This document shows positions 44,701-53,993 of a stretch of DNA of 64,000 nt, piece after piece. This DNA is from Pigmentiphaga litoralis (GTDB lineage: Bacteria > Pseudomonadota > Gammaproteobacteria > Burkholderiales > Burkholderiaceae_B), in assembly GCF_014651835.1 (NCBI RefSeq), contig NZ_BMXQ01000001.1, forward strand, positions 930,001 through 994,000, in the 5' to 3' direction. Under the pieces are notes generated by a model. That model was not told the origin of the DNA. It ran no database searches and saw nothing but the letters and a program-made list of their open reading frames with translations. Numbering within the stretch: position 1 is the stretch's first letter; each line of letters starts with the position of its first letter. A program made the translations under genes and the position numbers.

Positions 44701-46159
44701 TTTCGGCACGACGGCGTTTTTCCTGGTCGAAGCGATGGCGCACCCATTGCGCGGCATGGCGCAGCAGCGCCGTGTCCGGCTGCGGCAAGGACGCCAGGGC
44801 GCGCTGCAGCCCGGCCATCGCGTCCAGCGCCGGATGGGTCAGCGGTGTCCCGCTTTTCCAGACTTCGGCGATGCCTGCCGTCGTCAGGCGGTCAAAGCCA
44901 GTCTTGATGTCCAGCGATTCCAGTTCGGGCGTCGTGGCCCAGGCCGTCACCGCATCGCACCAGCCCCGCGTCCGTGCGACCTGCAATTTGCGGCCGTCGA
45001 CCTGCTTGGCGGCGCACGCCGATTCGATCAGCGGCATCAGTTCTGCCATCCATGCCGCCCACGGGGCTTTCAGTTCGGCCAGATGCCGCCGCCTTTCCGC
45101 CAGCGTCCGGGCGATCAGCTCGCCGAGCGGCATCAGCTGGGTCGAAGGCTCGGTCGCGCCGAGCAGGCCGGTGATTTTCGCGCGCAGCGCGTCGGGCGTC
45201 TTCCAGTTCGACTCGACCCAGTCCAGGGCCGTGCCGGTCAGTCCATAACAATGCTGCCGCCAGTAATCGCGCACGACGTCGGCCAGCAAATCGGTATGGT
45301 CGGTGGCCAGTGTCTGCGTGAACAGGCTGCCGCTGTCGAAGGCATGTTCGCGCAACATGCGCTGACACCATCCATGAATGGTCGATACGGCGGCCTCGTC
45401 CATCCACTGTGCGGCAATGTCCAGCTTGCTGGCATTGCCTGGCCAGGCCGCGCGCGGATAGCCGGCGCGCAGCCGCGCCATGAGCGGGTCGGGGGCAGCG
45501 ATTTCCTCCCGGAAGAACCGTGCCGTCTGCGCGAGCCGTGCGCGAATGCGGTCGCGCAGTTCCTGCGTGGCAGCATCGGTAAAAGTCATCACCAGGATGT
45601 CCGGCGGCGCCATGTCGCGTAAAAATGCCAGGCCGGGGCCGCCGTGGCCCAGCACCAGGCGCACATACAAGGCGGAAATCGTGAAGGTCTTGCCCGTCCC
45701 GGCGCTGGCTTCGATCAGCCGGCTGCCCCGCAAGGGAAAGCGCAGCGCCAGGGGCGCATCGGACAGGTCGTCCTCGATGAAGTCGTCATCGGGGAACCCG
45801 TCGTCGGCGAAGGTCTCTTCGCCATCGACGCCGTGCGAGTCCTCGCCTGCGAACAGGGAGGCGTCCGCATCATCGCCGTCACTCTCATCAAGATAGAACG
45901 CGCCCTCGCCCCCCTCCGGCTCGCCCTCGCGCCCGTCATCGGGAAACATCGGTGCGTCATCCGGAAACATCGGTGCGTCGTCGGGAAACATGGGCCCGTC
46001 GTCCGATTCCGCGCGGGATGGCGAATCCGGAAACATGGGCGCGTCGTCATCCCATTCCAAGGGCGAATCATCGAACGCGAACCCAGGGTCGTCCCGTTCA
46101 TCCGGCGTGGCGTCATGCCTGGCGCGATCGCCAGCATCGGTTCGTTTGCGTGTCGTCAT
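41786..46159 (-). CDS. recB: RecB helicase-nuclease subunit of exonuclease V, with long acidic extension
   Basis: 1457 aa; E. coli RecB has 1180. Walker A LIEASAGTGKTFTI sits at about 148-161, MVDEFQDTDPVQY and VTVHKSKGLEYPLVFLP are further SF1 helicase motifs, and the nuclease motif YYVADYKSNWLG is at about 1350. It unwinds 3'-5' and cuts at Chi. Residues 1-135 are a low-complexity acidic extension with repeated (A/G)PMFPDD, and an acidic insert of about 120 residues (1085-1205) separates helicase and nuclease. It overlaps recC by 4 bp. Confidence 0.92.
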   Translation of the reverse strand: MTTRKRTDAGDRARHDATPDERDDPGFAFDDSPLEWDDDAPMFPDSPSRAESDDGPMFPDDAPMFPDDAPMFPDDGREGEPEGGEGAFYLDESDGDDADASLFAGEDSHGVDGEETFADDGFPDDDFIEDDLSDAPLALRFPLRGSRLIEASAGTGKTFTISALYVRLVLGHGGPGLAFLRDMAPPDILVMTFTDAATQELRDRIRARLAQTARFFREEIAAPDPLMARLRAGYPRAAWPGNASKLDIAAQWMDEAAVSTIHGWCQRMLREHAFDSGSLFTQTLATDHTDLLADVVRDYWRQHCYGLTGTALDWVESNWKTPDALRAKITGLLGATEPSTQLMPLGELIARTLAERRRHLAELKAPWAAWMAELMPLIESACAAKQVDGRKLQVARTRGWCDAVTAWATTPELESLDIKTGFDRLTTAGIAEVWKSGTPLTHPALDAMAGLQRALASLPQPDTALLRHAAQWVRHRFDQEKRRRAEMGFDDMLQRLDDALHGENGDRLADLIRTQFPVAMVDEFQDTDPVQYRIFDKVYQVGQNREDCALLMIGDPKQAIYAFRGADIFTYLRARSATEGRHASLDTNFRSTDAMVAAVNRVFGLAEDRPGGRGAFLFRRGSGNPVPFLPVAAAGRKERFVDGGAAASDGETPTPGAALTVWHLASDAPVGSGAYRQHLAGGCASEVVRLLNLSMQGKAGFARDAAPLTPLTPLRPADIAILVRDFAEARALRSALSQRGVRSVYLSDKDSVFDGQEASDVLAWLKACAEPDLDRPLRAALATRTLALPLAALERINQDERHWEDRVMQFRQYRGLWRKQGVLPMLRRLLHDFDLPRALMQRPDGERVLTNLLHLAELLQQAASELDGEQAVIRHLADHLGQPGQTAEEQVLRLESDEQLVRVVTVHKSKGLEYPLVFLPFVCAFKPVDPARPPVRFHDAQGNLVVRTAPDLEEVARADDERLAEDLRLLYVALTRAQHACWVGVADMKHKGDASVLHRSALGYLLGGGDPLPHSGALADWLNDLTSGHPALRVVPAPDATRTVVHQPAAPTRLPHVRRPQRSKADHWWIASYSALTIMDQRVAVDDMPGGDVIEPSDRDAATDEGVGVGVGAGAIGLEGAEYDLGDDRGESDPGQAGHGPFGSDDGLGGDIDATDLDVLAFGDRDLDFGDPQYGDLSPDTPEAQKAFDDDVPDAGDIVHAAYATGTPGVGLHGFPRGPNPGTFLHGLLEWAGDEGFGTAAADRAALVDAVARRCNRRGWEAWIQPLSDWLAALLVCPLPTGHGAPVRLAALEAYQVEMEFWFQSTRVDVTRLDAWVRRHTLGGAPRAPANPALLNGMFKGFVDLVFEHDGRYYVADYKSNWLGEDDAAYTQDAMRKEMLKKRYDLQYVLYLLALHRQLKVRLPDYDYDRHVGGALYLFLRGSRAPSKGAFHTRPPRALIEALDALFAGRSLAGVPQ
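45933..46047 (-). repeat. 21-bp coding repeats in the recB acidic extension
   Basis: Imperfect units of 21 bp (core CGGGAAACATCGG or CCGGAAACATGGG on the plus strand) encode four copies of a (A/G)PMFPDD-type heptapeptide in RecB, three adjacent (residues about 55-75) and one apart (40-45). Unit length is a multiple of three, so copy-number change stays in frame. Confidence 0.7.
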
Positions 46160-49100
46160 TCCGGCGCCTTTGCCTTGACGGCGGTTTCCAGCGCGGCCGT
46201 GCCAGCTTCGAACAGGGGCCGATACAGCCGTTCCGCCCAGTGGGCAAACCGGCCATCGGCAAACAGCGCATCGGCGCTGGGATAGTGACGGGCCAGATAC
46301 GGGTTCTGCGCCATTTCACCCGTCGTCGTAAAGCCCCCTTCGTACACCTTGCGGGCTTCGTCATAGGCCTTGGCGTGCGCGGCCGTGGCGGGAGCGTCAT
46401 CGTCCCCTGCGGCGATCCGTGCTGCTGTCCCCTGCCCCGCCTCGGCGTGTGCCAGCCACACGAACGCACTGCGCAGCGCCACGGGCAGCGGCTCGGCCAT
46501 GCCCGCCAGCCAGCCTTCCACCAGCGCATTCAGCGCTTCGGCCGCGTACAGGGGCGGAACGGGCTCGAAAGTCAATGTCACGTCTGACGCGACCACGATG
46601 CTGGTCAGGTCCAGCCCGCTGGCATTGCCCGCCAGATGCGTGACCCACAAGCGCGTCAGCCGATGCCATTTCAAGGCCCTGGCCGAAGCCAGCAGCCCGT
46701 TGGGCACCGCGGACAGCACGGCATGCCGGGCTGTGTCGCCTTCGACCTGACGCAGTCCGCCCAGCCACCCTTCCACCCGCAATGCGCCATGACGAAAATC
46801 CACCGGCCAGGGGGACGCGACCTCGACTGGCCACGCCCCGCGTGCGTCGCGATACCGTGCCAGCAGATCGGGAAGCGGCACCAGCAAGCCGGCCTGCTGC
46901 TTTTCGCCAAAGCCCGCCATGGGCAGCAAGCCGCTGCGGCGCAATTGGGTGGCGCGTCGGGCCAGGGCGTCGTCGGCTTCCTGCGCCGTGACGGCCGGCA
47001 TGCCGGCCTGCAGCAGGCTGTCGCTCAGCGTGTACCGCTGCAGCGCGTCCAGTGCAAAAGGTTCGTCGTCAACGGCCTCGGGCGTGTCGTCGTCAAAGAA
47101 CACCTTCAGGCGCTGGTTGAAAAAGGTCCGCAGCGGATCGCGCAGGAACTGCTGCAGCTCGGCCACGTCGATGGCGTCGGGCGGCGTCCAGACAGGGGCC
47201 GCGTCCGCAGACGGGCTGGCGCGACCTGAACCGGAAGAAGCAACCGCCCCGCCGCCATCCGCCCCGCCATGCAGCACCGCCCATTCGCGGGCGTAACTGA
47301 ACAGCCCGCCGGTGCCCGTCAATGACGAACCGGAAAGCGCCTCGCCTGCCGCTCCCGCGCTAAAGCTCGCCCCATGGCCTGAAGGCAGGAAATACCGCGC
47401 GCTGAACGGCTGCAGCGGATGCACCACCGTCAGCCCGTCCAGCAGGTCGATGTCATCCACCGTCTGCCATCCTGCGGCCAGGTGATCTCGCAACTGGCCC
47501 ACCAGCACCGATGGCGGCCGCTCGCTGTTGTCGCGAATGCTGCGGCCGACCCAGCTGATGTAGAGCTGCTCGCGCGCCGACAGCACCGCTTCCAGCAACA
47601 GATAGCGGTCGTCTTCGCGCCGCGACCGGTCGCCCGGCCGGTAGTCGCCGCCCATCAGGTCGAAATCCAGCGGCGGCTGCGCACGCGGGTAGTCGCCGTC
47701 GTTCATGCCCAGCAGGCACACCACCCGGAACGGAATCGCCCGCATCGGCATCAGGGTGCAGAAGTTGACTGCCCCCGCCAGAAAGCGCTGATTCAACCGG
47801 CCCTGGTCCAGCGCCTGCAACCAGGCTTCGCGCACCACCGTCAGCGGCAGCCTTTCGGTCAGCCCGACGCTGTCGCAGGTGGTCTCCCAGTCTTCCAGCA
47901 GCTGTTCCAGGCGGCCCAGCTGCACCACGTCCCGGTCATCATCGGCCAGAAAGAAGCGCGCCAGCAGGGTGCGCAGCCGCGCCACCCATGTCATGGGTTC
48001 CGCATCCATCGCGAGCTGATCGCGGGTGACATCCAGTGCATCGAGCAGGCCCACCAGCGGGCCGATCAGCGCCGCGTCCAGCCCGCCGATTTCGTCATAC
48101 GGTTCGATCCCGTCGAAGCTGTCGCCCTGCCCCACCGCATAACCCAGCAACATGCGCCGCAAGCCAAAACGCCAGGTGTTCTGCTCCATGCCACCGGGCA
48201 GGTCCAGCGACGCCCGCTGCGCGGCGTCCAGTCCCCAGCGGATCCCGGCGCCTTGTATCCATCGGTGCAAGGTGGGCAGGTCCGACTCGCCAATGCCAAA
48301 GCGGTGGCGCAGCGCGGGCACATCCAGCAGGTCCAGCACGTCGCTGACCGCAAAGCGGCTTTCGGGTAGCCGCAGCAGGTGCTCCACGGCGATCAGCAGC
48401 GGTTCGCGGCCGCGCTGTCCCTGGTCGGCCAGCGTGAACGGAATGTGCCGGTCGTCGGTATGGTCGATCTGCCCGAATACGGCCTGGATGTGCGGCGCGT
48501 AGGTGTCGATGGCGGGCACCATCACGATCACGTCACGCGGCCGCAGCGTCGGATCGGCGCTGAACCGCGCCAGCAATTGGTCGTGCAGGATCTCGACTTC
48601 CCGCTGCGGGCCATGCGCCACATGAAAGCGGATCGACGCGTCGGCCTGCAGGTCCACGGGCGGCCAGGTGTCACGGGTCTCTTCCATCGCGCGCAGCTGC
48701 AGCACGTCGTCATGCAACTGGGTCAGCAGCGTGTCGGCGGGCTGTTCCGTGAACAGGTCGATGCGCCGGTCGCTGACGTCCGCAAAGGCTTCGCGGTACT
48801 GGTCGGGCGCATCAAAGCTGTCGAGCAGGTGGATGTAGTCGCGGCCCTGCTTGCCCCACGCGGCCAGCAAGGGGTGACCGTGCCGGTGCAGCACCGTCGC
48901 ATCGATCACCGCCGGCATGCCCGGCTTGCGGCGCTGGCGCTGGTACTGGTGACGCAGCAGGTCCTGGTCTGCCACGATGTCCGTCCAGTGATGCTGCGAC
49001 GGGTTATGCACGCACAGCAGCACCTGGCACAGCTTGCCCAGCGCAGCCAGGGCTTCCAGCGCCTGGGCCGGCATCGACGAAATGCCGAACACCATGATGC

Positions 49101-49857
49101 GGCGCGGCAGTCCGGCGGGCCGCTGCGTCAGGGTGCGCAGGGTGGCCATGAAGCGCTGGTGCACGCCGGCCCGGCTTTGCGCCATGCTTTCGGCGCCGAC
49201 ATCTTCCAGCAGCGCGCGCCACAGCGCCGGCTGCCAGCATTCCTGCCCCTGCAGCACCCGCACGCCGTTGCGCGACGTGATCAGCTGATCGCGCCCGTGG
49301 GCCCAGTCATCGAGCCAGTCGGCGCGGTACACCTGGTACTGGTCGAACAGATCCGCCAGGCGTTCGGACAGCTGATGCAGCTTGCGCATCTGCGCGTCGT
49401 CCTGCAGAAAACGCCGCAGCGGCGCAAAGGCCTCTTTGTGAATCAAGGCAGGCAGCAGGCGCATCAGGCGCCAGGTCAGGCTGGCCTTGTCCAGCGGCGA
49501 GCTTTCGGGGATCGACGCGCGCCCCAGCACGGCGCGATAGGCCGTCCATAGAAAGCTGGCCGGCAACTGCACGTCGATGGCAGCGGCAATCCCGCAACCC
49601 TGGCCGCCGCTGCTGTAAGACGACGACGCCGCCCCAGGGATGGACGTCGTGTCGTGCGCCGCCGGGTCTTCGGCCAGCGCCAGTTTCAGCCACTGCGCGA
49701 TCCCGTTGCTCTGCACCAGGATCACTTCGTTTTCCAGCGGCGCAAGGGGATAGCGCTGCATCCACGACACGGCCAGGCTGCGCAGGTCTTCCAGCCGGTT
49801 GCTGTGCACGACCATGAAGCCGGGGGCCAGAGGGGCGCCAACGCCTGACGTGTTCAT
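46156..49857 (-). CDS. recC: RecC subunit of exonuclease V
   Basis: 1233 aa from the ATG at 49857 (9 bp after AGGGG); 49866 is the alternative. It is the inactive-helicase partner that recognises Chi; FMVVHSNRLEDLRSLAVSWMQRYPLAPLENEVILVQSNGIAQWLKLAL and MPMRAIPFRVVCLLGMNDGDYPR are RecC landmarks. E. coli RecC has 1122 residues, so this one is moderately larger. First gene of recC-recB-recD-alkB; recB starts within its stop (ATGA). It follows the pseudouridine synthase gene by 15 bp on the same strand and may share a transcript. Confidence 0.92.
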   Translation of the reverse strand: MNTSGVGAPLAPGFMVVHSNRLEDLRSLAVSWMQRYPLAPLENEVILVQSNGIAQWLKLALAEDPAAHDTTSIPGAASSSYSSGGQGCGIAAAIDVQLPASFLWTAYRAVLGRASIPESSPLDKASLTWRLMRLLPALIHKEAFAPLRRFLQDDAQMRKLHQLSERLADLFDQYQVYRADWLDDWAHGRDQLITSRNGVRVLQGQECWQPALWRALLEDVGAESMAQSRAGVHQRFMATLRTLTQRPAGLPRRIMVFGISSMPAQALEALAALGKLCQVLLCVHNPSQHHWTDIVADQDLLRHQYQRQRRKPGMPAVIDATVLHRHGHPLLAAWGKQGRDYIHLLDSFDAPDQYREAFADVSDRRIDLFTEQPADTLLTQLHDDVLQLRAMEETRDTWPPVDLQADASIRFHVAHGPQREVEILHDQLLARFSADPTLRPRDVIVMVPAIDTYAPHIQAVFGQIDHTDDRHIPFTLADQGQRGREPLLIAVEHLLRLPESRFAVSDVLDLLDVPALRHRFGIGESDLPTLHRWIQGAGIRWGLDAAQRASLDLPGGMEQNTWRFGLRRMLLGYAVGQGDSFDGIEPYDEIGGLDAALIGPLVGLLDALDVTRDQLAMDAEPMTWVARLRTLLARFFLADDDRDVVQLGRLEQLLEDWETTCDSVGLTERLPLTVVREAWLQALDQGRLNQRFLAGAVNFCTLMPMRAIPFRVVCLLGMNDGDYPRAQPPLDFDLMGGDYRPGDRSRREDDRYLLLEAVLSAREQLYISWVGRSIRDNSERPPSVLVGQLRDHLAAGWQTVDDIDLLDGLTVVHPLQPFSARYFLPSGHGASFSAGAAGEALSGSSLTGTGGLFSYAREWAVLHGGADGGGAVASSGSGRASPSADAAPVWTPPDAIDVAELQQFLRDPLRTFFNQRLKVFFDDDTPEAVDDEPFALDALQRYTLSDSLLQAGMPAVTAQEADDALARRATQLRRSGLLPMAGFGEKQQAGLLVPLPDLLARYRDARGAWPVEVASPWPVDFRHGALRVEGWLGGLRQVEGDTARHAVLSAVPNGLLASARALKWHRLTRLWVTHLAGNASGLDLTSIVVASDVTLTFEPVPPLYAAEALNALVEGWLAGMAEPLPVALRSAFVWLAHAEAGQGTAARIAAGDDDAPATAAHAKAYDEARKVYEGGFTTTGEMAQNPYLARHYPSADALFADGRFAHWAERLYRPLFEAGTAALETAVKAKAPE

Positions 49858-49872
49858 GCCCGACATCCCCTT

Positions 49873-50598
49873 TCAGAAGCGCTCGTAGCCCAGCAGGTAG
49901 CGCCACTGGCCCGGTTCCAGCCCGGCAACCGGCAGGCGCCCGATCCGCAGGCGTTTGATCGCCCTGACCTTCAGGCCGACCTGCGTGCACAGGTGCTCGA
50001 TCAGCCCCTCGGGCGGCGTCTTGATGGCCACCCGCAGACGGGTTTCGTTCTGCCAGCTGATCTTGGCGGCAGGCACCGCCTTGCCTTTATAGAAGCCCCC
50101 CGCATTGAGCCGCGTCATGCCATCGGGCGCAATGTCGCCCGCCACTTCGACCAGGTATTCATGTTCGATGCGGGGCGCATCGTCGCGCAGCTTGCGTGCG
50201 ATACGGAATTCTTGCGTCAACACCACCAGGCCGCTGGCCGCCGCGTCGATCGGGGTAACCAGTTCCAGATTGGACAGGTGCTTTCTCAGGAACCGCACAT
50301 TGGACCGGTCCGACGGCTGGCGCGTGTCGGGCGTCAACTTATGCAGGGCGGGATCGCTGTTGCCACTGACGTCAAAGCCCGCTGGCTTGTTCCACAAAAT
50401 GGTGACCGGGTCCACCGGAACAGGCTTGGCGTTCGGGTCAATCTCGGTCTGCTGCCCGGGGGTCATCCGGAACCCGGCTTCTTCCACCACCTTGCCGTCC
50501 ACCCGGACCCAGCCGCCCTCGATCAGTTGTTCGGCCTCGCGGCGCGAGCAGCCGGTGGTGTCGGCAATATGTTTGGCAAGGCGAACGGTGTCGGTCAT
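49873..50598 (-). CDS. RNA pseudouridine synthase (RluF/RsuA-like), S4 domain
   Basis: 241 aa from MTDTVRL at 50598. The S4 RNA-binding domain is at about 5-60 (TTGCSRREAEQLIEGGWVRVDGKVV); the catalytic Asp lies in VTPIDAAASGLVVLT, which departs from the usual GRLDxxTxGLL pattern but keeps the Asp and GL. It isomerises a uridine in rRNA. The frame is open to 50652 but the extra residues are not homologous. It is just upstream of recC and divergent from dbpA. Confidence 0.82.
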   Translation of the reverse strand: MTDTVRLAKHIADTTGCSRREAEQLIEGGWVRVDGKVVEEAGFRMTPGQQTEIDPNAKPVPVDPVTILWNKPAGFDVSGNSDPALHKLTPDTRQPSDRSNVRFLRKHLSNLELVTPIDAAASGLVVLTQEFRIARKLRDDAPRIEHEYLVEVAGDIAPDGMTRLNAGGFYKGKAVPAAKISWQNETRLRVAIKTPPEGLIEHLCTQVGLKVRAIKRLRIGRLPVAGLEPGQWRYLLGYERF

Positions 50599-50759
50599 CA
50601 GGGTCAGGTCGGCAATCCGGGGAAGCGGAAAAAGAGGTGGGAAGACAGACAATCATTCTACCGGGCAGCGCGCCTCTGTCCCATCCCGCCCTGTCCCCCA
50701 CCCGTTTTCGCGGGCCGCCTGCTAGACTTTGCCCCTTTCTGCTCGTATTGGCGCCTATC

Positions 50760-52139
50760 GTGACCACCACTTCGTTTTCCAGTTTGCCGCTGGCCCCCGC
50801 TATCCTGGCCAATCTCGACAGCCTGGGATACGCCGACATGACGCCGATCCAGGCCGAAAGCCTGCCCTTGATCCTGGAAGGCCGGGACCTGATCGCCCAG
50901 GCCAAGACCGGTAGCGGCAAGACCGCCACGTTCGGCCTCGGCATCCTGCACAAGCTGGCTGCCGCCGACTTTGGCACGCAGGCCCTGGTGCTCTGCCCCA
51001 CGCGCGAACTGGCGGACCAGGTCGCGGGCGAACTGCGCCGCCTGGCCCGGTTCGCCGGCAACATCAAGACCTTGACGCTGACGGGCGGATCGCCCATCCG
51101 TCCCCAGGTCGAATCGCTGGAGCACGGCGCGCACATCGTGGTCGGCACGCCGGGCCGCCTGATCGACCACATCGATCGCGGCAGCATCGACCTGTCCAAG
51201 CTGCAGACGCTCGTGCTGGATGAAGCCGACCGCATGGTCGACATGGGTTTCATGGAAGACGTGATCCGTATCGTGTCCGCGTGCCCGCCCAAACGCCAGA
51301 CCCTGCTGTTTTCCGCCACGTATGCCGAAGACATCCGCAAGGCCAGCGCGCGCTTCATGCGCAATCCGGCCGAGGTCAAGGTCGAATCGCTGGTCGATTC
51401 CAGCCAGATCGAACAGCACTTCTTCGAGATCACGCCGGATGAGCGCAACGCTGCGGTCGCCCAGTTGCTGGAGCACTTCCGCCCGGCGTCCACCATTGCC
51501 TTTTGCAACACCAAGGTGCAGGTGCGCGAGCTGACCGAAGAGCTGGTTGCCCGCGGTTTCAGCGCGATGGCGCTGCATGGCGACCTGGAACAGCGCGAGC
51601 GTGACGACGTGCTGATCCAGTTTTCCAACGGCAGCTGCTCGGTACTGGTGGCAACCGACGTCGCCGCGCGGGGGCTGGACATCGCATCGCTGGCCGCCGT
51701 GATCAACGTGGACGTGACCCAGGACACTGAAGTGCATGTGCACCGCATCGGTCGCACGGGGCGCGGGCAGGAAAAAGGCCTCGCCTTGAACCTGGTGGCG
51801 CCGTACGAAATGCGATGGGCCAACCTGATCGAGAACTACCAGGGCAAGCCGATCCGCTGGTCGGACCTGAAAAAGCTGACGCCGACCCCCGGCGGTCCGC
51901 TGCGCGCGCCCATGGTCACGCTGTGCATCCAGGGCGGCAAGAAAGACAAGCTGCGTCCGGGAGACATCCTCGGCGCGCTGACCGGAGACGGCGGGCTGGC
52001 GAAGGATCAGGTCGGCAAGATCCACATTGCCGAATTCGCGAGCTTTGTCGCGCTGGATCGGCGCATTGCCAAGGATGCCTGCGCCACGCTCAGCCAGGGC
52101 AACATCAAAGGCAAGCGCTTTCGCATGCGCCTGATGTGA
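50760..52139 (+). CDS. dbpA: ATP-dependent RNA helicase DbpA
   Basis: 459 aa from a GTG at 50760; E. coli DbpA has 457. DEAD-box motifs: Q motif YADMTPIQAESLP, Walker A AKTGSGKT (48-55), DEAD at 154-157 (VLDEADRMVDMGF), SAT in LFSATYAED, and RIGRTGRG. The C-terminal RNA-binding domain (VTLCIQGGKKDKLRPGDILGAL) binds 23S rRNA helix 92, so it acts in large-subunit assembly. The GTG start rests on alignment; upstream frame is open but not homologous. Divergent from the pseudouridine synthase. Confidence 0.9.
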   Translation: MTTTSFSSLPLAPAILANLDSLGYADMTPIQAESLPLILEGRDLIAQAKTGSGKTATFGLGILHKLAAADFGTQALVLCPTRELADQVAGELRRLARFAGNIKTLTLTGGSPIRPQVESLEHGAHIVVGTPGRLIDHIDRGSIDLSKLQTLVLDEADRMVDMGFMEDVIRIVSACPPKRQTLLFSATYAEDIRKASARFMRNPAEVKVESLVDSSQIEQHFFEITPDERNAAVAQLLEHFRPASTIAFCNTKVQVRELTEELVARGFSAMALHGDLEQRERDDVLIQFSNGSCSVLVATDVAARGLDIASLAAVINVDVTQDTEVHVHRIGRTGRGQEKGLALNLVAPYEMRWANLIENYQGKPIRWSDLKKLTPTPGGPLRAPMVTLCIQGGKKDKLRPGDILGALTGDGGLAKDQVGKIHIAEFASFVALDRRIAKDACATLSQGNIKGKRFRMRLM

Positions 52140-52215
52140 TGTAAGCGGCGATTTATCAGCAGCGGTCTATACGCTAAGCGGTCATCCGGGCGATGTGCAG
52201 CCAGCCGCCGCCTGC

Positions 52216-53862
52216 CTAGGTCAACGACGCGGCAACCACTACCTGGTCCCTGCCGCTGCGCTTGGCGCTGTACAGCGCGTCGTCCGACCGCCGCAACAGG
52301 TCATCGAAGGTGAAATCGAATGGCGACAGCGTTGCCAGACCAATGCTCAGCGTGACCTGGATCATCGCCGCATCCACCTCGATTACCAGCGCCCGCGTTT
52401 CTTCCAGCAGACGCCGGGCGATGGCTTCGGCCTGATCGGGGCCGGTGTCGGGCATGATCACCGCGAATTCTTCGCCCCCCAGCCGCCCCCTGATGTCGGA
52501 CAAACGCAGGTTCTTGCCCCACAACCGGCTCAGTCTGCGCAGCACGACGTCCCCTGCCCCATGGCCAAAGGTGTCGTTCACTTGTTTGAAGTGATCGATA
52601 TCCAGCGACATGACGGTCAGTTGCCGGGATTGGCGCCCCGCCACCGTGAATTCGCGCTGGGCGGCATCGTCAAAGGCGTGGCGGTTCAGCCATCCGGTCA
52701 AGGCGTCGGACAGCGCCAGCCGGCGCAGCGTGATCTCGGATTGCTGCACGACACCCAGCACATAAAAACCTCCCAATGCGCCCGCCAGCAGCAGGGATGA
52801 AATCAGCAGGCCCGTAATGATGGTCAGGCGGCGCGTCTCTTTCCATGCGCGGAAGGTGTCTTCGCCCCCCGCGGACACGATGACGGTCAATGGGTAATTT
52901 CCAAGCCGGATAAAGCTGACCAGCCGCTCCAGGCCGTCCAGCGCCGAATTGCCCGACATGTACATGCCGGACTGGCCGCTCTTGATGTGCCGCAGGTAGT
53001 CGTACCCGTCGGCGATCGACTTGCCCACATACTGTTCAACGAACGGGGCGCGGACCAGCACCACGCCGTCGTCCCGCAGCAGCGCGACGGTGCCATTGGG
53101 CTTGAAACGGATGTCTTCATACATGCCGCTCAGGTGCTTGATCTCGATCGCGGCATAGACCATGGAGATGCCGTGCAGCGGCCGGTCCAGGGCAGACACC
53201 ACCGGGACGGCCAGCTGGTTCGTGCCCGGCGTGCGGCCCGGCGCGCCGATCATCATCTTTGACGACGGCGACTGCCGGTACGCCTTGAAAAAGTCGCGGT
53301 CGGCCACGTTCTGGGGCGCAACGCCCCGTTGGGCCGGCACGCTGTAGGACAGCCCGTCGGTCGACACCACGTGAATGTCGATCAGGCCGCCCGATGATTC
53401 CCGCAACAGCGAGATCAGACGCCCGAACTCCGGATCGGTGCGCGGGTCGTTTTCGGGATGGGTGTCCATCCAGAACTTTGCCGTCTTGACCGACGAATCG
53501 ACGTCATGCATCAGCCGTTCGGACTGCTCGCGCATGGCGATCGTCATCTGGCGCAGGACATCTTCGGCGCGCAGCCGGGTGGCGTTGCCTTCGGCCACGA
53601 CCCAATAGAGGGTGGCCGACCATTGCACGACCAAGGTCAACGCCAGCGTCACCAGAATGGCCAGCCGGTGACGGCTCTGCACCAGTTTCAGGTTACGAAT
53701 CGACGACGCGGGTGTGCGACTGGCGGGAGAACTGCCGCTGGGCGGAACGGGCGTGGGCGAGGCTATGGCGATCGTCGTCTCCGTGGTGGTGGGCCCGCGG
53801 GTCGGACCGCGGGGGCAGGCAAAGCTGGACGTGCTGCACCAACGGCGTGCACCGTTGCTCAT
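52216..53862 (-). CDS. Cache-GGDEF diguanylate cyclase
   Basis: 548 aa from MSNGARRW at 53862. Membrane helix 1 (LAILVTLALTLVVQWSATLYWV), a periplasmic Cache-type sensor at about 90-330, helix 2 (IITGLLISSLLLAGALGGFYVL), then GGDEF. The active site is GGEEF, with the inhibitory RxxD (RLSD) exactly five residues before it, so c-di-GMP feedback is expected. Substrate-binding site DALTGWLNRHAFD also present. The EAL protein at 5.3 kb is a possible counterpart. Confidence 0.88.
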   Translation of the reverse strand: MSNGARRWCSTSSFACPRGPTRGPTTTETTIAIASPTPVPPSGSSPASRTPASSIRNLKLVQSRHRLAILVTLALTLVVQWSATLYWVVAEGNATRLRAEDVLRQMTIAMREQSERLMHDVDSSVKTAKFWMDTHPENDPRTDPEFGRLISLLRESSGGLIDIHVVSTDGLSYSVPAQRGVAPQNVADRDFFKAYRQSPSSKMMIGAPGRTPGTNQLAVPVVSALDRPLHGISMVYAAIEIKHLSGMYEDIRFKPNGTVALLRDDGVVLVRAPFVEQYVGKSIADGYDYLRHIKSGQSGMYMSGNSALDGLERLVSFIRLGNYPLTVIVSAGGEDTFRAWKETRRLTIITGLLISSLLLAGALGGFYVLGVVQQSEITLRRLALSDALTGWLNRHAFDDAAQREFTVAGRQSRQLTVMSLDIDHFKQVNDTFGHGAGDVVLRRLSRLWGKNLRLSDIRGRLGGEEFAVIMPDTGPDQAEAIARRLLEETRALVIEVDAAMIQVTLSIGLATLSPFDFTFDDLLRRSDDALYSAKRSGRDQVVVAASLT

Positions 53863-53993
53863 CGATTCTACGTACTTTCGCCCGGTTGCGGCCAGTCCGG
53901 CGTCGTACGACGCGGCGCCGAGGTGACACCGCCGCGCCAGACACCAGAAATCGACACTGCAACATGACGCTTCCTTCGCGTTCTGGCCAGACC

